NCBI GenBank assembly: GCA_049999765.1
Contig: JBNGIQ010009437.1
Span: 1 to 54,575, forward strand
DNA: 54,575 nucleotides
DNA from: Phaeoceros laevis
Lineage: Eukaryota > Anthocerotophyta > Anthocerotopsida > Notothyladales
Direction of reading: 5' to 3'
The position numbers and the translations under genes are program-made. Under the pieces are notes generated by a model. It was given only the letters and a program-made list of their open reading frames with translations, was not told the origin of the DNA and ran no database searches. Of this stretch, positions 21,475 through 32,940 are shown one piece after another. How positions within the stretch are numbered: position 1 is the stretch's first letter; every line of letters starts with the position of its first letter.

Positions 21475-21935
21475 TGCTGTTGCGCACGGCAGTCGGGAGT
21501 ACTAACGAACTGCTCCCTCCTCCTCCAAAGGGACCTAGGTCGAGAGAAAGAAAGTAGAGATTAGGCGATCTCGAGCGCACTGGTGGGCGCTAATGAATCA
21601 CGATTGAGGGAGAAGAGCTGGTTTTGTATGCGTAGCAGGCGCGGATATTTCGATACATATATGTGTAGCTTGGAAGTGTCGCACATCGGCGAAGTGCATG
21701 ATTTTGTTTGCGAGCTGGGCCTGGAGGCGGCTGAAGGAGTGAGGATTGACCACGGGTGTACACCTGGCGCGCACTCGTACGCTTGCAAGCATCTGAGCAG
21801 AGGGGACGCGCAGGGAAAGGGCGGCCCCCCCGGTTCTGTCGTGTCTTCGGCGGACGTCATGAGACACAACCAGCAGCGGTCGGCTGCACAAAAAAATTAT
21901 TAATACAAACTTAGCAATCAGAACATTGACACGTG
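21475..21935. other. Upstream region of SCPL gene A
   Basis: Probable 5' UTR and promoter of SCPL-A on the minus strand. A short open frame occurs on the plus strand but has no recognisable features. Confidence 0.4.
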
Positions 21936-22014
21936 GTGGTCGTCGGAGTGGTTATCGGGCATGACTAGAAATCATGTGGGTTCGCCCGCGTAGGTTCGAA
22001 TCCTGCCGACCACG
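21936..22014 (+). pseudogene. Defective tRNA-Ser (AGA) copy
   Basis: It matches the tRNA at 18404-18484 almost base for base but lacks two bases (GC) at the junction of acceptor and D stem: GTGGTCGTCGGAG against GTGGTCGTGCCGGAG. It also has one C-to-T change in the T stem. The acceptor stem, AGA anticodon and variable arm remain. The two-base loss removes the first D-stem pair, so folding and internal A-box promoter function are probably impaired. It is called a tRNA pseudogene by inference. Confidence 0.8.
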
Positions 22015-22739
22015 CTGAACAGATGGTCCTGGAAGGTTTTGTCACATGTAGTTTTTTTCATAAATGTAATCTGGACAAGCACGGTTTGTGAGGAAGGTTC
22101 GAGGCGTCCAATTGGGCCAGAATCGCTCACGTTAGTAAAGTTCAGATGTGGGGATTGAGAAAAAGGAGTCGTGAGAAACACAAACTACCGAAGGTGGCAA
22201 TATGAGAAGGTGGCAATATGAGAAAGAACAAGAAGAAAGGAGAACAAAATATTGATATCAAGAAGATGACGTGTAGCCATATGGAGAAGAGCAAGTGCAA
22301 ATTTTGCAAGGACCTAAAGTAACTTTCACCGGAAAGGTACAATTTCGAGAAGTTGCGATTTTGAGCAGTTGTGTGTGAGAAAAGTAAGCACCAGAAAATA
22401 AACCCCAAAAATGAAATGGTGATTTGTGGATCCGTTGACTCTTGTTACGAAACACGAGCTGGTTGTTTCATGGCCCAACACTTTTGAATAAAATTCATTT
22501 ATTCATCAACCAGGCACACATGACTATCGTCTACATTAAAAGATAGCTACAATATCACATATGAATCAGATGTTACTCCCATGGATGTGAAGGAGTAATT
22601 GGGTATTTGTTTATATGAAGATCTACAAACATAACCTATTAAAAAATTCCTTATTTTAGTTGGTTGGTATTGGATTTTTTATGTACACAAAACATTCCAA
22701 AAGCTCCTCAGGGCTTGGTAGGCTTGGTATGGGCTTGGT
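22015..22739. other. Intergenic, AT-rich; nothing recognised
   Basis: AT-rich with short duplicated phrases (gaaggtggcaatatgagaa, twice at 22190-22222; ggcttggtatgg near 22710-22742). No supported gene. Confidence 0.4.
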
Positions 22740-22934
22740 ATGGGCTCCTTGGACCTTGGTAAGCAATTATCTATATATGAAAAGCACCATTTAGTGTACA
22801 CAGGTTTCTTAGTTGAAGACACCAATACTCCCATTGCTAACGAGGGTCATCCCCTGCCGTTGTGGCAGCAAGTAGTAGAACACTTCACAGAACACACTCA
22901 CAAGTTTCTATTGAACCTCCAAGTTCAACTCTGA
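22740..22934 (+). other. Short open frame upstream of the RING gene
   Basis: A 64-codon frame ends 15 bp before the RING gene start. It has no domain. It may lie in the 5' leader as an upstream open frame or belong to an alternative first exon. Confidence 0.25.
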
Positions 22935-22949
22935 TAATCTATTGGCACG

Positions 22950-23570
22950 ATGCTTAACTCTATGGCGCAAGTTGGGATGGGACTTGTAGTTTTTCTTGTG
23001 GTGGTGGCGCTCGTGTCATGGTTGATAACCATGTGTGCTAGTATCGTTCAGCGTCTTTTTGCACCTCCACGAACTTTGGATATGCTTACTTTGACACCTC
23101 ACCCACATTTATTTACAGCTCAAGCAGAAGAACAAATTAATACATATGATGGTATCATGGGTGAAGTGCACTCCTTTACCACCGATATCCAACTTGCAAT
23201 GACCAACTATCAAGGAGCTAATAATATGGATTGTGCAGTGTGTTTGTCTAGTGTGGAGCGGGGTGCAGGCAGATACCAAGTGCAAGCATGCTCGCACATT
23301 TTTCACTACAGCTGCATGGATGAATGGTTGAAACACAATGGGCGAACATGTCCTCTGTGTAGAGGACCGCTTCCGATTTCATCTGAATCAGATCATACAT
23401 CAATTGAGGTGGAAGAGGACATGTCATCTGATCATACATCAATTGAGGTGGAAGAGGACATGTCATCTGATCATACATCAATTGAGGTGGAAGACGACAT
23501 GTCCTCTACATATGATCATACATCAATTGAGGTGGAAGAGACATGTCCTCTATGTAGAGGACCGCTTTAG
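22950..23570 (+). CDS. Membrane RING-H2 E3 ubiquitin ligase with repeat tail
   Basis: A 206-residue intronless protein. One transmembrane segment lies near the N-terminus (MGLVVFLVVVALVSWLITMC, about residues 9-28). A C3H2C3 RING-H2 finger follows at about residues 94-136, with CAVC, then CSHIFHYSC, then CPLC. This layout resembles ATL-type E3 ligases, although the canonical GLD motif is absent. After the finger come four in-frame copies of a 13-residue acidic unit (DHTSIEVEEDMSS and variants). The protein ends with a second copy of the finger's last cysteines, ETCPLCRGPL. The RING implies E2 binding and substrate ubiquitination at a membrane. The function of the tail is unknown. Confidence 0.85.
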   Translation: MLNSMAQVGMGLVVFLVVVALVSWLITMCASIVQRLFAPPRTLDMLTLTPHPHLFTAQAEEQINTYDGIMGEVHSFTTDIQLAMTNYQGANNMDCAVCLSSVERGAGRYQVQACSHIFHYSCMDEWLKHNGRTCPLCRGPLPISSESDHTSIEVEEDMSSDHTSIEVEEDMSSDHTSIEVEDDMSSTYDHTSIEVEETCPLCRGPL

Positions 23571-23620
23571 CCTGATCACACATTAACTAAGTGGAGGAGG
23601 ACATCATATCATCCCTGGTT
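23388..23620 (+). repeat. 39-bp coding tandem repeat in the RING gene tail
   Basis: Units start with gatcatacatcaattgaggt and recur at 23388, 23427 and 23466, then at about 23511 (partial). The block ends with a copy of the RING-end sequence tgtcctctatgtagagga. A degenerate unit (gatcacacattaactaagtg) continues past the stop codon, so the array once extended further. Confidence 0.9.
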
Positions 23621-24091
23621 GTTTGAGAGTTTGCTAGTTGATCATTATAATAAACCAAAAAGCTTTGTTGTTGTACATTCCAACTTGCTGCAAGAAAAGC
23701 AAGGTTAACTAAAGTAATATGAAACAATGGTACTTGTAAGGAATATCATAGTGAAGGCTCTGGGGCTGCTGTGCATTGTAGTTTGTCAAATGTGTCAAAT
23801 GTGCATTGTGGTTTTTCAAATCTCTACTCTTATCTATCGCCATGTTGAAAGAGATCATAGAATAATATTAAAACTTGTAGATATTGAGGATAGAATTTGA
23901 TTGTGAAAATACTTTCACAGGTTCGTGTATAGCCTCTAGTGTATACCTAGTAGGACAGTGTGCACAAGATTGGTTGCTGCTAATCTGTCAGGTGGCACCC
24001 GGAACAAGATATTATGTTTCTCAAGTGTCTATGTAGAGGTGCCCAAGAGAGCATGTATAGATACAAGAGGAGAAAAGTGAGACCAATTGAT
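23571..24091. other. Intergenic between RING gene and SCPL-B
   Basis: AT-rich with the remains of the 39-bp repeat at its left end and a duplicated gtgcattgtggttt-like phrase near 23770-23820. No gene seen. Confidence 0.4.
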
Positions 24092-27024
24092 CTATGAGAA
24101 ATGAAACGCTGGAAGGAGCTGGCCATCCAGAAAATGCTGAAAGAGAGTGAGAGCCTTTTCTGGTTGTGTCAATGGCACCATGTGGCCAGCGTGGTGCACT
24201 GTTGCGAACGTCAGTCCTTTGTACTTCTCTGTCCAACCTCCTACCTGCAAAAGGCAAATGCATACATTTCCCCACTCGTCACAAACAAATTTTACCACAA
24301 CTAGTGATCGGTTAGGTCTTAAGTCTCGAGGAAAAACCAGATTGATCATCATTTCATGTGCAATATGCATGTGCAACTGTAGGCTCCTGAATCCTGATCA
24401 TGAAAAAGTTCTATTCTGAACAGTGCCGGTCCAATTTCAGGACATGCCTTTAGGAACCATGTATCCATATGGTAGATGTACAGACCTGAGTAGATTGATT
24501 CCAAGCATACCACGGAGTCTCAATGGGCAGATGTAGAGCCCTCAACCATAACCTCGTGGCAAGAGTGGGAACAATTCCATCAATATCGCCGCTGCAAGGA
24601 GACACGCTTACAAGACTTAATCAGCTTATCAATTTCGACAACATGTATCTGCTTATGACAACCAGTCTCAATTGCAAGTGACAAGTATCAATGAAATTAA
24701 ATGCATGAACAAGTGGTCACCTGAACACCCAGATCTTGAGTCCTTCCTTGAGCAGCTGGCGGTAGATAGGTAAAATGGAGGTTGTCACGTCCTCAGTGCT
24801 GTACTTGCCGTTCACTGTCTCGCTGTCCCCCAGAGATTTGCAAATGAGAATGTAAAGTAGCAACCTAGAAATCCCAGAATTGGACATCTCTAAGTATGGT
24901 ACCAGGCCAAAAATGACATAGGAATACCTGCATCCGTGCCAGGGAAGATTGGTGGTGTTGGTGGCGTGAAATGCCTGAATCACCTCTGGCAGATTCAGAT
25001 AGGGAGACACTGGGTCGTTGCAAGGATCAGGGTAGGGGTCTTGGAGAAACAGGTTTCTCTACAATTAAACATCACGAATGCACCCGTGGTTAAAGCAAGC
25101 AAGCAGGCTCGTCCATCAATCGGATGTGCTGTTAACATTTGGAGAGCTCTACGAATTTAGAAGAAGGTTCAGTAATTTAGGTACCCTGAAGAAGGTGGAT
25201 TTGGGTGCAGACAACGATCTGAGTCCTGGCCCATGAGCCCCCGGTCCGGTACAGGTGGGACCGTAGATGTTGTAAATGTCGACGCTGCGCATCTCCACCG
25301 ACAGTGCCTGGTGGGCCGCCTCCTCGCATGTCTGATTGACGAGGGAGTAGTCGACGGGCAGGTCGTGGGCGAAGTCGCAGTTCTGGAGGAGCGTGAAGTA
25401 CGTCTCCTCGGAGATGAGTCCATTGGTGTAGTAGAACTCAGTAGCCCCTCGATTGTCGCTGTAAGGATCCGTCCACGCATTCCCAACCTTGCAAATTGAT
25501 CAACACACAAGTTTGCAAAATGCATGTGTGACCTCTAAAAAATTCCGACACTCCATGCTCAACCCACTGGCGAGCAGTACTACTACTGGTACAAGTTTCG
25601 TTCAGCGCTGTAGTACTAGTTGGTGTAGTACTAAGCTTGTAAGGTACTCGTGAGTGAGTACTCACCAGGAAGCCCTTGAGGTTGATGTGAAATGCTCCCT
25701 TCTGGGCATTGTACTGCACCACTTTCTGTGCCAGCTGCGGTACATAATGTCCTGCAGGCACATGCGTGTATACATGTAAAAAATGCAGTCGGCCGGCCCA
25801 GCTACAACCGTCAGTACTCGTGAGGAAGCACTCCAAAAGTTGAAGAGAGCTAAGCCTTCCAATCAATCTGCAGGCACTGCTCAACTGACGACAACGTTCA
25901 CTCAGCATCGAAACCTTTGGTCAATACTATCGGTTAGTGATGACGAGCGAGTGAGTGAATGAGAGAGTGGCGACTGACCGGCATAGCTCTCGCCCATTAA
26001 GTATACATCGTTCTGGGCATATTCCGGAAACTTGTCGAACCAGCCCACCAGAAATGCATGAGCGTCCTCGGCTGTTTATGAGCAATGCATTCATAAACAG
26101 ATCATGAGCAACAAATGTTGCAAGATGGAAACTTGCGCAATCTGAAATATCCAATTCTGTCCTGAAACAACAAAAAAAGCCCCCCCCCCCCCCGTGCCAC
26201 TGCTGGGCATCGCACTTGCTCACTTAGCTTAGTGCCTACCTGTTTGATCGTCGGTGTATGACTTGTAGTGCGACTTGTCGGTAGAGTGGGAGTAGCCTAC
26301 GCCTATGGGAGACTCTACGAAAACAATGTTGGCATCTGCAGGCAGGAAACGAGCCAACGCAATTCACGAAATGTTCTGCACAAGTTTGTAACATTCTCAC
26401 TATCTTTCAAGAACACTCCCCACAAATCCATGAATCTGCGTTGCAGCTCAAGTAATTCAATTGCCGTAGCTGGCAGGCTATGGCTACTTTCCAGCAATTC
26501 AAAGCTTGCAAGTACCTCTGTTCCAGGCGAATTCGTTGAGGATCAGCCCGGTTCCGCTGGAGTTGACATAAAAGGGACCGAGCTCGCTCAAGCCTCCATT
26601 CCCCAGCGACGAGCATCCCGGTCCTGCGCACGCAAAGCAATTCAAGCACACGTCGTCCACATTGCAACTCTTGAAAAAGATCACATTGCAATTGAGCTGC
26701 TCTTGAAAGACAAATGTATGCATCAACTGAGCGCAGGCAGGCCTACAGGGTAGACGAACCTCCGTTGAACCAGAATGCGAGGGGCAGTTTGGTGGAATCC
26801 CCTTGCTGGGCTGTGACTAACCAGTAGAAAATCTGCTTCCCACCTCCGGCTGGGACGAAGCCGGCGTACTGCTGGAATCCCACCTCGGGTTGCCCCGGAA
26901 GCCCATGGCTCACCAGCTGCGCCGGGTCGGCAGCTGCTGCTGCCACCACCAGCACTGCCAATTGCAACAGAATGAGAGCATTCCTACTGGAGCCTGCTGC
27001 ATTGCTCCAGATCCTCCCTGGCAT
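24092..27024 (-). CDS. Serine carboxypeptidase-like gene B
   Basis: Ten exons on the minus strand with uninterrupted frames. The start [15 protein letters not shown] leads into a hydrophobic signal segment ([17 protein letters not shown]), then [14 protein letters not shown] and [51 protein letters not shown] (nucleophile) with [23 protein letters not shown] (Asp) and [15 protein letters not shown] (His) complete the catalytic set. The C-terminus is [10 protein letters not shown]. Family role: secreted or vacuolar carboxypeptidase, or a relative recruited to acyl transfer; the clade II-like motif favours peptidase. Exon boundaries coincide with genes A and C, showing descent by duplication. 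Approximate exons include 26759-27024, 26517-26628, 25978-26073, 25190-25490 and 24092-24246. Confidence 0.92.
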
Positions 27025-28480
27025 TGCTCAAGTCCGGTCCCCCCTTCCAGATCCTCCAGGAATGGATTTCAAAGGAGGAATCTTGAGCAGCTTTCGCGAA
27101 GGAAGAAGCTAGGGGAAGAGGAAGGAGAACTCCAGTATAGTGCTGGAATTCCAAGCACTTCCACAAAGAAGAAATCCGTGGGCACCAGAGCTCAACTGGA
27201 TTCCGCTGGCCTTCTCCTTGTATACATGTAGAGAGGCAACGTTAACTGCTGCGGCTGGAACAGGCAACGGCCGCAGCATGATGATGGGTTTCCGAGACCT
27301 GTCTAAACTGGCTCGCGAACGTTTCATGGTTGGCGATGGTGGGAGTGCTGAGAGGCCCAGAATTGTCCGTAGCCATGAAGCTTGAGGGAACAACGGCACA
27401 CACCACTCTGGGCCGAAAGTGGCGGTGAATGGCAGCCTTTTAGGCGGCGCTTGACTGCCTAGCAACTTTAGGAATCTGCGCTCGCCACCCGTCCAGAACG
27501 TTTGCTGCACCCATTGGCGCTCTGAATTCCCAAAGGAAAGTACTCCAGCCTCATCATCCCTTGTCAGATTAGAAGGCCCTCCATTACCCTGCTAAAAAAG
27601 CTAGCAATGTCCTGCTCACTGGACGCTGTCCAAAAGGAATGCGACAAAGCTGGCCTGCAGACCTGGTGTTTAAATACTAGTCTACTGTACATGTACAGTA
27701 CCTAGGCCTGTCACAAATGCCTGCCTGCCTGCGATATGCGTGGCATTGCCCTGCCTGCAGACGAGCTAGAGCAAGGCATCAATTCCTGCTGTCCAGAGCC
27801 ACAGTCCCTGCAGGCAGGCGCCGGTCAGTTGCATGAGCTATTTCTTCCCTGGCTCCAGCAGAATTGAGTAGACTTCTGCCTGAGTCCAGTTGTCCAGTTT
27901 GTTGGACTCTTTCCTATCATCAATTGATCACTGATCAATAATAGCATTTGAAAGAGCTCTACAAGTCTCCAATCATTGATCAGTCTGCCTCTGGCAAAGT
28001 ACTGCCAATCTTTCAAACACAAATGCAGTGATCAATGAGGATTGGAAATGCTACATTGGTTCATCAATCAATAATTGATGACGAACGTCATATATTCATT
28101 CCTTTGCCAGGAATACATGCATGCATGCAGCAGCTTTGGCTTGACAAAGCTTTTCATGAGTGGGGTCACTTAAAAGGCTTGCTATGAGCACATGTACAAG
28201 GAGCGAATCATCAGATAAACATGCGGCACACTTTGCAATAGTAGTTAATGCGTCTACACAAGTAAAAATGATGGGGGCCCGGAATCCGGATTGGTGATTG
28301 GTGGGGGATGTAATCATCATCCATCTGCAAACTGTCGCAGGTCACTACATATAGTGGAGTACGTCTACACCGACAAGTGCCTGGAATTCGAAGTGGACCA
28401 GGACCAGACAGACACATGCGCACCTCCATGGCCGGCCGACTCTTTTAGCAAAGGGCAGAGTCTGGAGGAAGACTACAGTC
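27025..28480. other. Intergenic upstream of SCPL-B
   Basis: Probable SCPL-B promoter at the left, then non-coding sequence with repeated tgcctgcctgcc and cctgcaggcagg phrases (27690-27830). A cluster of gatcaat / attgatc inverted phrases follows at 27920-28085. No supported gene. Confidence 0.4.
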
Positions 28481-28485
28481 TGTAG

Positions 28486-28615
28486 TAGTCTACGAGTGCT
28501 GCCATCACCAACCAGGGCACACGTAATATACATGACATGGTGGTGGCATGTAGTCTACGTGTGCTGCCATCAGGTATCTATCATTGTCGCACAAGGAATA
28601 CGTGTGCCCTGGTTG
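28486..28615. repeat. Fold-back element with nested direct and inverted repeats
   Basis: A 17-base inverted repeat (28509-28525 CAACCAGGGCACACGTA and 28599-28615 TACGTGTGCCCTGGTTG) encloses the second member of a 22-base direct repeat (28486-28507 and 28551-28572, one mismatch). It may be a remnant of a miniature inverted-repeat element. Confidence 0.7.
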
Positions 28616-30514
28616 CCTTCCTGGGACACGTACAGTACATCTAGTGCCAGTACTAGGCAGTAGTGGGTAGCTGCACTTGTAAGCAGTTCACAAAATGTTT
28701 CCCAACGTTGTCACACCTGACTCCATCCATCTATATGGATATGTAGATCTATAAGATACCTAGCGATTTTAGACCACAGCTATGCCCATCAGTCCTGGAC
28801 GCAGTGGTGGTAGGTTCCCAAGAACATCAGCCTAGTTTGTTTTTCCTTGGTATCGATCTCTTTCACAGTCAAGACATGCCTGGAAGGGAAGCCTCCAAAC
28901 TTGTCCTCCCGAGTGAGCGAGAGGGACACTTCCAAGTGGTGAGTTTGTGAACAGACGTACTATGGACTAGTATCCTAGTACTGTACACCAGGCCCCCTAC
29001 TCTTCGAACATAGTGTCGTCCTCTCCTCCTCCTCTCCTCTGCCTACAGTGGTTTCAACGGCAGGCCTGCAGGTCTTTTAGCACTTTTTCTTCTGCTTCCA
29101 CCCACTGTCCACAACAACACATGGCATGGCAGGTGCATGGCCAGCTGCAGGCAGACAGGCAGGCAAGAGAGAGAGAGAAAAAGAGAGAGAGCTTCCCTTC
29201 TGTGATGTAAGTTATGTAACGCTCCCATGGCCAGGGCTCTTGAAAGCACTTGGTTCTTGTCAAAACTCTGTAATCATGTATGATTACTTGTAATCAGCTT
29301 GCGCTTACAAGTGTGAGAGTTTGCGAAGCCTGCCCTGTCCATCTGTTCCGAACTTACATGTTCATGAATTCAGCAACTAGGTACTTCATACTACTTCTCT
29401 GCTCCAGAGCTGCTGCTGCTGCTGCCTGGCCTGCTGCACTTGTGCAATCATTCTGGCAACTTGCAGTTCCACTATCGACTTGAGTCAGGTACCAGTTAGG
29501 CATGCATAATGTATTTATGTGGCAGCATATAGACATACATGTCATATGCATCATGTACCTAGCTAGCTAGTAGCTAGCCTGACGGAGCCCTTGGAGCTTA
29601 CAGGTGAACACATTATTGTCCCTAGTAGAAGGTGCCAGCCGAGTGAAGGTGTCAAGTCAGAACTGCAGAGCTCTGCTGTTGCAACATGTATACAATTAGC
29701 TCCCTTGATAAGGTCGTATACACACATGTAGGGCTTCAGGAACTCCTCCGTGAACTGTTGGGTTTGGGAACTCGTACTGGTCGCAGAAAAACTTGGTTTG
29801 TCCACCACTAGCTGCAAGGCCATACAAACATCACATACAATGACTTGTCAAGATTGGACTACCCTTACCTTTTTCGTGGAGACTTTTCCTGGAAAACATA
29901 AACAAAGTAATGCTGTGACAACCGTTCAGCACTGGATATGGCTTTCTGCCAAAGGTAGACGTGTCTCTCTCGAATTCATTTATGACTTCAAGGATGGTCA
30001 ATTGGCCTGACTATCTTCCGTGCCGGCTCATGTCCGAAGTCTTCACTCACCAGCAAACGTACATCATGTATGGGAAGCCTGGAGTTCACATAGGAGCCTG
30101 CAAACCATTTCAGGGTACTTGTTTTCCTCATGATCAATGAATCCACAACTTAAAGACATTTGGGCAGCCTACTACAGAGTCTGAGCACCTGCTTGTTACT
30201 CACCCGCAGCCAATCTGTGCTGTAGATGTTATTGAGCGCTAGTTATCTCAAGTGTGATCCAACACATAATAAAGCAATGATACAAATCTCGTGGTTCAAA
30301 TCGCTGTATCTGGAATATCACAATGGTCCACCAGACCTTCTTCAGAGAACCTGTATGTATATGTAAAGATACGTTCTTTTCTCTCAGGCCTCTTCTGGTT
30401 GGAAGAAACATCTCTGGGGTTCCAGCACTAGCACAATGGAAGCTTGGCACGCTTATGTATATATGCTTGCCATTTTCTGCCTGCTTCAATAACGGAGTTC
30501 AAGGATTGGCGATG
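28616..30514. other. Intergenic; one unidentified minus-strand relic
   Basis: Mostly non-coding, with GA-rich (29160-29195) and CA-repeat (30591-30608, just beyond the edge) tracts. Around 29730-29815 the minus strand reads GGQTKFFCDQYEFPNPTVHG after a good AG acceptor, which looks like a real exon of some secreted or enzymatic protein. I could not identify the family or connect more exons. Confidence 0.3.
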
Positions 30515-31550
30515 GCACCATATCTCCCCTCCACAGCACAGGGACCATTGGTCACACACTTGGCCACCACCTCGTCCACATCGATACCTGCACACACACA
30601 CACACACAGCAGGCAGGCAGCATCAACCAGTGAAATATTTCTGGCTTCTTCAAACCTGTGACAATTTTGACACCGTATGCATGCATGCATGCCCACTAAT
30701 TACAAAGTTCTCTTATACGAGAACTTTCAGCATAAATTTGGAGCTCCCTCTCTGAAGCTGTGGTCCAGAGTGCACTGCCCGGGACTGACCAGAAAGATAT
30801 CCACCGTCGACGTAGCCGTTGTAGCTTTCATCAAGGGGCTCATGATCACCACCGAAGTGAAGTCTGCCCAAAGGAGGCTGCATGCCAACACACAGCAAAC
30901 TGAAAACGGTATCACACCCTCCAATTTAAGCCGACTAGTTAGGTGTAGACTCCAAGGACACCCATGGCCAGTCTATTCTAAAGAACCAGCTGTCTGGTCT
31001 GGAATAGAGCAGCTGGCTAGGTTGCAAGGAACACTTTTTGGTAGAAGCTAACCTGGAGCCTCCTGGAGTAGCAGCCACGGAAAAACCTGTTTGTCCACCA
31101 CCTGGACACGAAGATCTCTAGGGCCTCGGGAGTCGACTCTCCGAACATGGTTCGCAGCACAACTGTGAGCTCAGCCAGCGTCTGGTTGTCGGATTGCTGC
31201 TCACACGCCTCGACTCGTCTTCCAACGCAATGAGGAGGTTGGCACCAGGGAACTGCTTGTCAGGAGCCTACACCAGGTTTGTAAACCGGTGGTTGGCTAA
31301 CACCTCTATTATATTGCTATCACCTATACAAACTATGATTGTCATCTCAACAAGACATTCAAAAAAGGAGCTGGAAGCTGGCGTCAAAATGATAGATACC
31401 TGCCACACTGGGTAGTACCCTCTTCGCCTATCCGCGAACAGAAAGACTTATTGGTCGGGCCAGAACTTGTAGGGGAACCTTGGGAAGATTTTGGTGTAGA
31501 TTGCAGGTCGTATTGCTGCAACGGGTCCAGTTTCCATTCCTGTTTCCATG
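30515..31550 (-). pseudogene. Polyamine oxidase pseudogene (3' half)
   Basis: Four pieces matching exons 7-10 of the intact polyamine oxidase at 32941-35316 occur in order on the opposite strand. The first (31415-31550) has QEWKLDPLQQYD, then FPYKFWPDQ with an in-frame TAA, then ADRRRGYYPVWQ. The second (31065-31250) has MFGESTPEALEIF and SRWWTNRFFRG after a frameshift. The third (30795-30895) has GRLHFGGDHEPLDESYNGYV. The fourth (30508-30590) has GIDVDEVVAKCVTNG. A one-base deletion before IYTKIF, a stop and a further frameshift show it is dead. The N-terminal FAD-binding half was not found. Confidence 0.88.
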
Positions 31551-32940
31551 TTTTTGTGCTTGCGAGGCACATGCGAGTACTAACTCGGGTCCGTTTGGGC
31601 TAGTTGGTCCATTAGCGGTTAACCAGGACGTTCTTTATGCCACAGTTTTCTGCTCGAGGAATCTCTCTGGGGCTTTTGTATGTATTCAATAATACCACCA
31701 TGTAGGGCATGTAAGCCGAATGTAGTACTAAGCTTGGCAATGCATGGCATAGCGACGCCGCAGCATGGGGATGGATGGCATGGCAACGATGGCCTGCCAG
31801 TGGGACTCGCCATGAACATGCTGCGGGGCTGTGACATGCCGTTGGGAGCTCACCTAGCTCACCAGGAGCGACGAGCTACCGGATGCCGATGGTGGGGCGC
31901 AACTGCCTGCCCACTCGTGGGGCTTCACTAGACAACGAACACTATTTTGACAGGCACCAAAACGGCCCGTTACAAGGTACAAGGTCTAGCCGCGGAAAGA
32001 AACCAGAATTCTGGGGTTTCAAAACTCCGGTTATTTAAGGGTTAACCCATATGCTAACTAACCAAAATTGGGTACCTCGGCAAAAAGGGTTAAAAACAAA
32101 TATTTCACAACAATAGCAAAGCACTCTAGTTGGCTTGAGTCCTCCAAGTCATCTACTTGTGGAAGGCCTTCCATAACAATGTTCTCAATAGAAAGGCATA
32201 TTATGAATATTATGACGTGATGTGCCCTAGTGCAAAAAGATTGGAGATGCCAACTTCAGGAACCTTACATAGGAAGAATGTGATCTAAGCTAGATAAAAA
32301 ATATTATGTGGGACAAATTTCTATTCTTGACCATCCCTTGTAACAACTTTATGGATGCACTGAAACTTAAAGGTTAATGCATCACCAACCATAACTTAGT
32401 GATGTACTAACCCAATTTACATGCTAACCTTTTGAAAAGAGCTGCATCAACAGTGCAGAACCATTTATTTATTGGTTGATAACACCCTGCATCCATGGCA
32501 ATGCTTGGATTAGTGATGTGTCAATGCATGTAAAGTGTGCATCCTGCAACTTGTACGTGTGGCAAGTTGGCAACTTGCAGGTTATTTTATATTATGGGAA
32601 GCTTGAGTGTGAAGCTTGCTTTTCTGCACCTATATGACAGATGTTTACAGATTTGTCACAAGCAGCAAGAAGATGAGGCGGAACACAGTGTTGACATAGT
32701 CGCCGTATGCGCAGCTGCCACGTCGCAAAGTGGCTTTTCCGCCTCAGCTATCGCGCGCGGCAAACGCGTTCAGCCCAGCTCTCGGTTCGACGCATTTTGT
32801 GAACATTTTGTGGATCAACAACTTGTCGCTCCTTGTGAACATTTTGTCCCATGGCTCTGAGAGTCCCCATGGACTTTCATATAATTTCTTCTTCTTCTTC
32901 GACGTCATCCCGTGGAAGAAATAATTCGGTTCAATCCAAA
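31551..32940. other. Intergenic; nothing recognised
   Basis: AT-rich from about 31930 to 32700. A GATGG/CATGG-rich patch at 31740-31830 resembles the one near 860-910. The right end is the promoter and leader of the polyamine oxidase gene. Confidence 0.4.

Noticed and set aside
30280-30320. ggttcaaatc phrase resembling a tRNA T arm
   Set aside because: No matching acceptor, D or anticodon arms.
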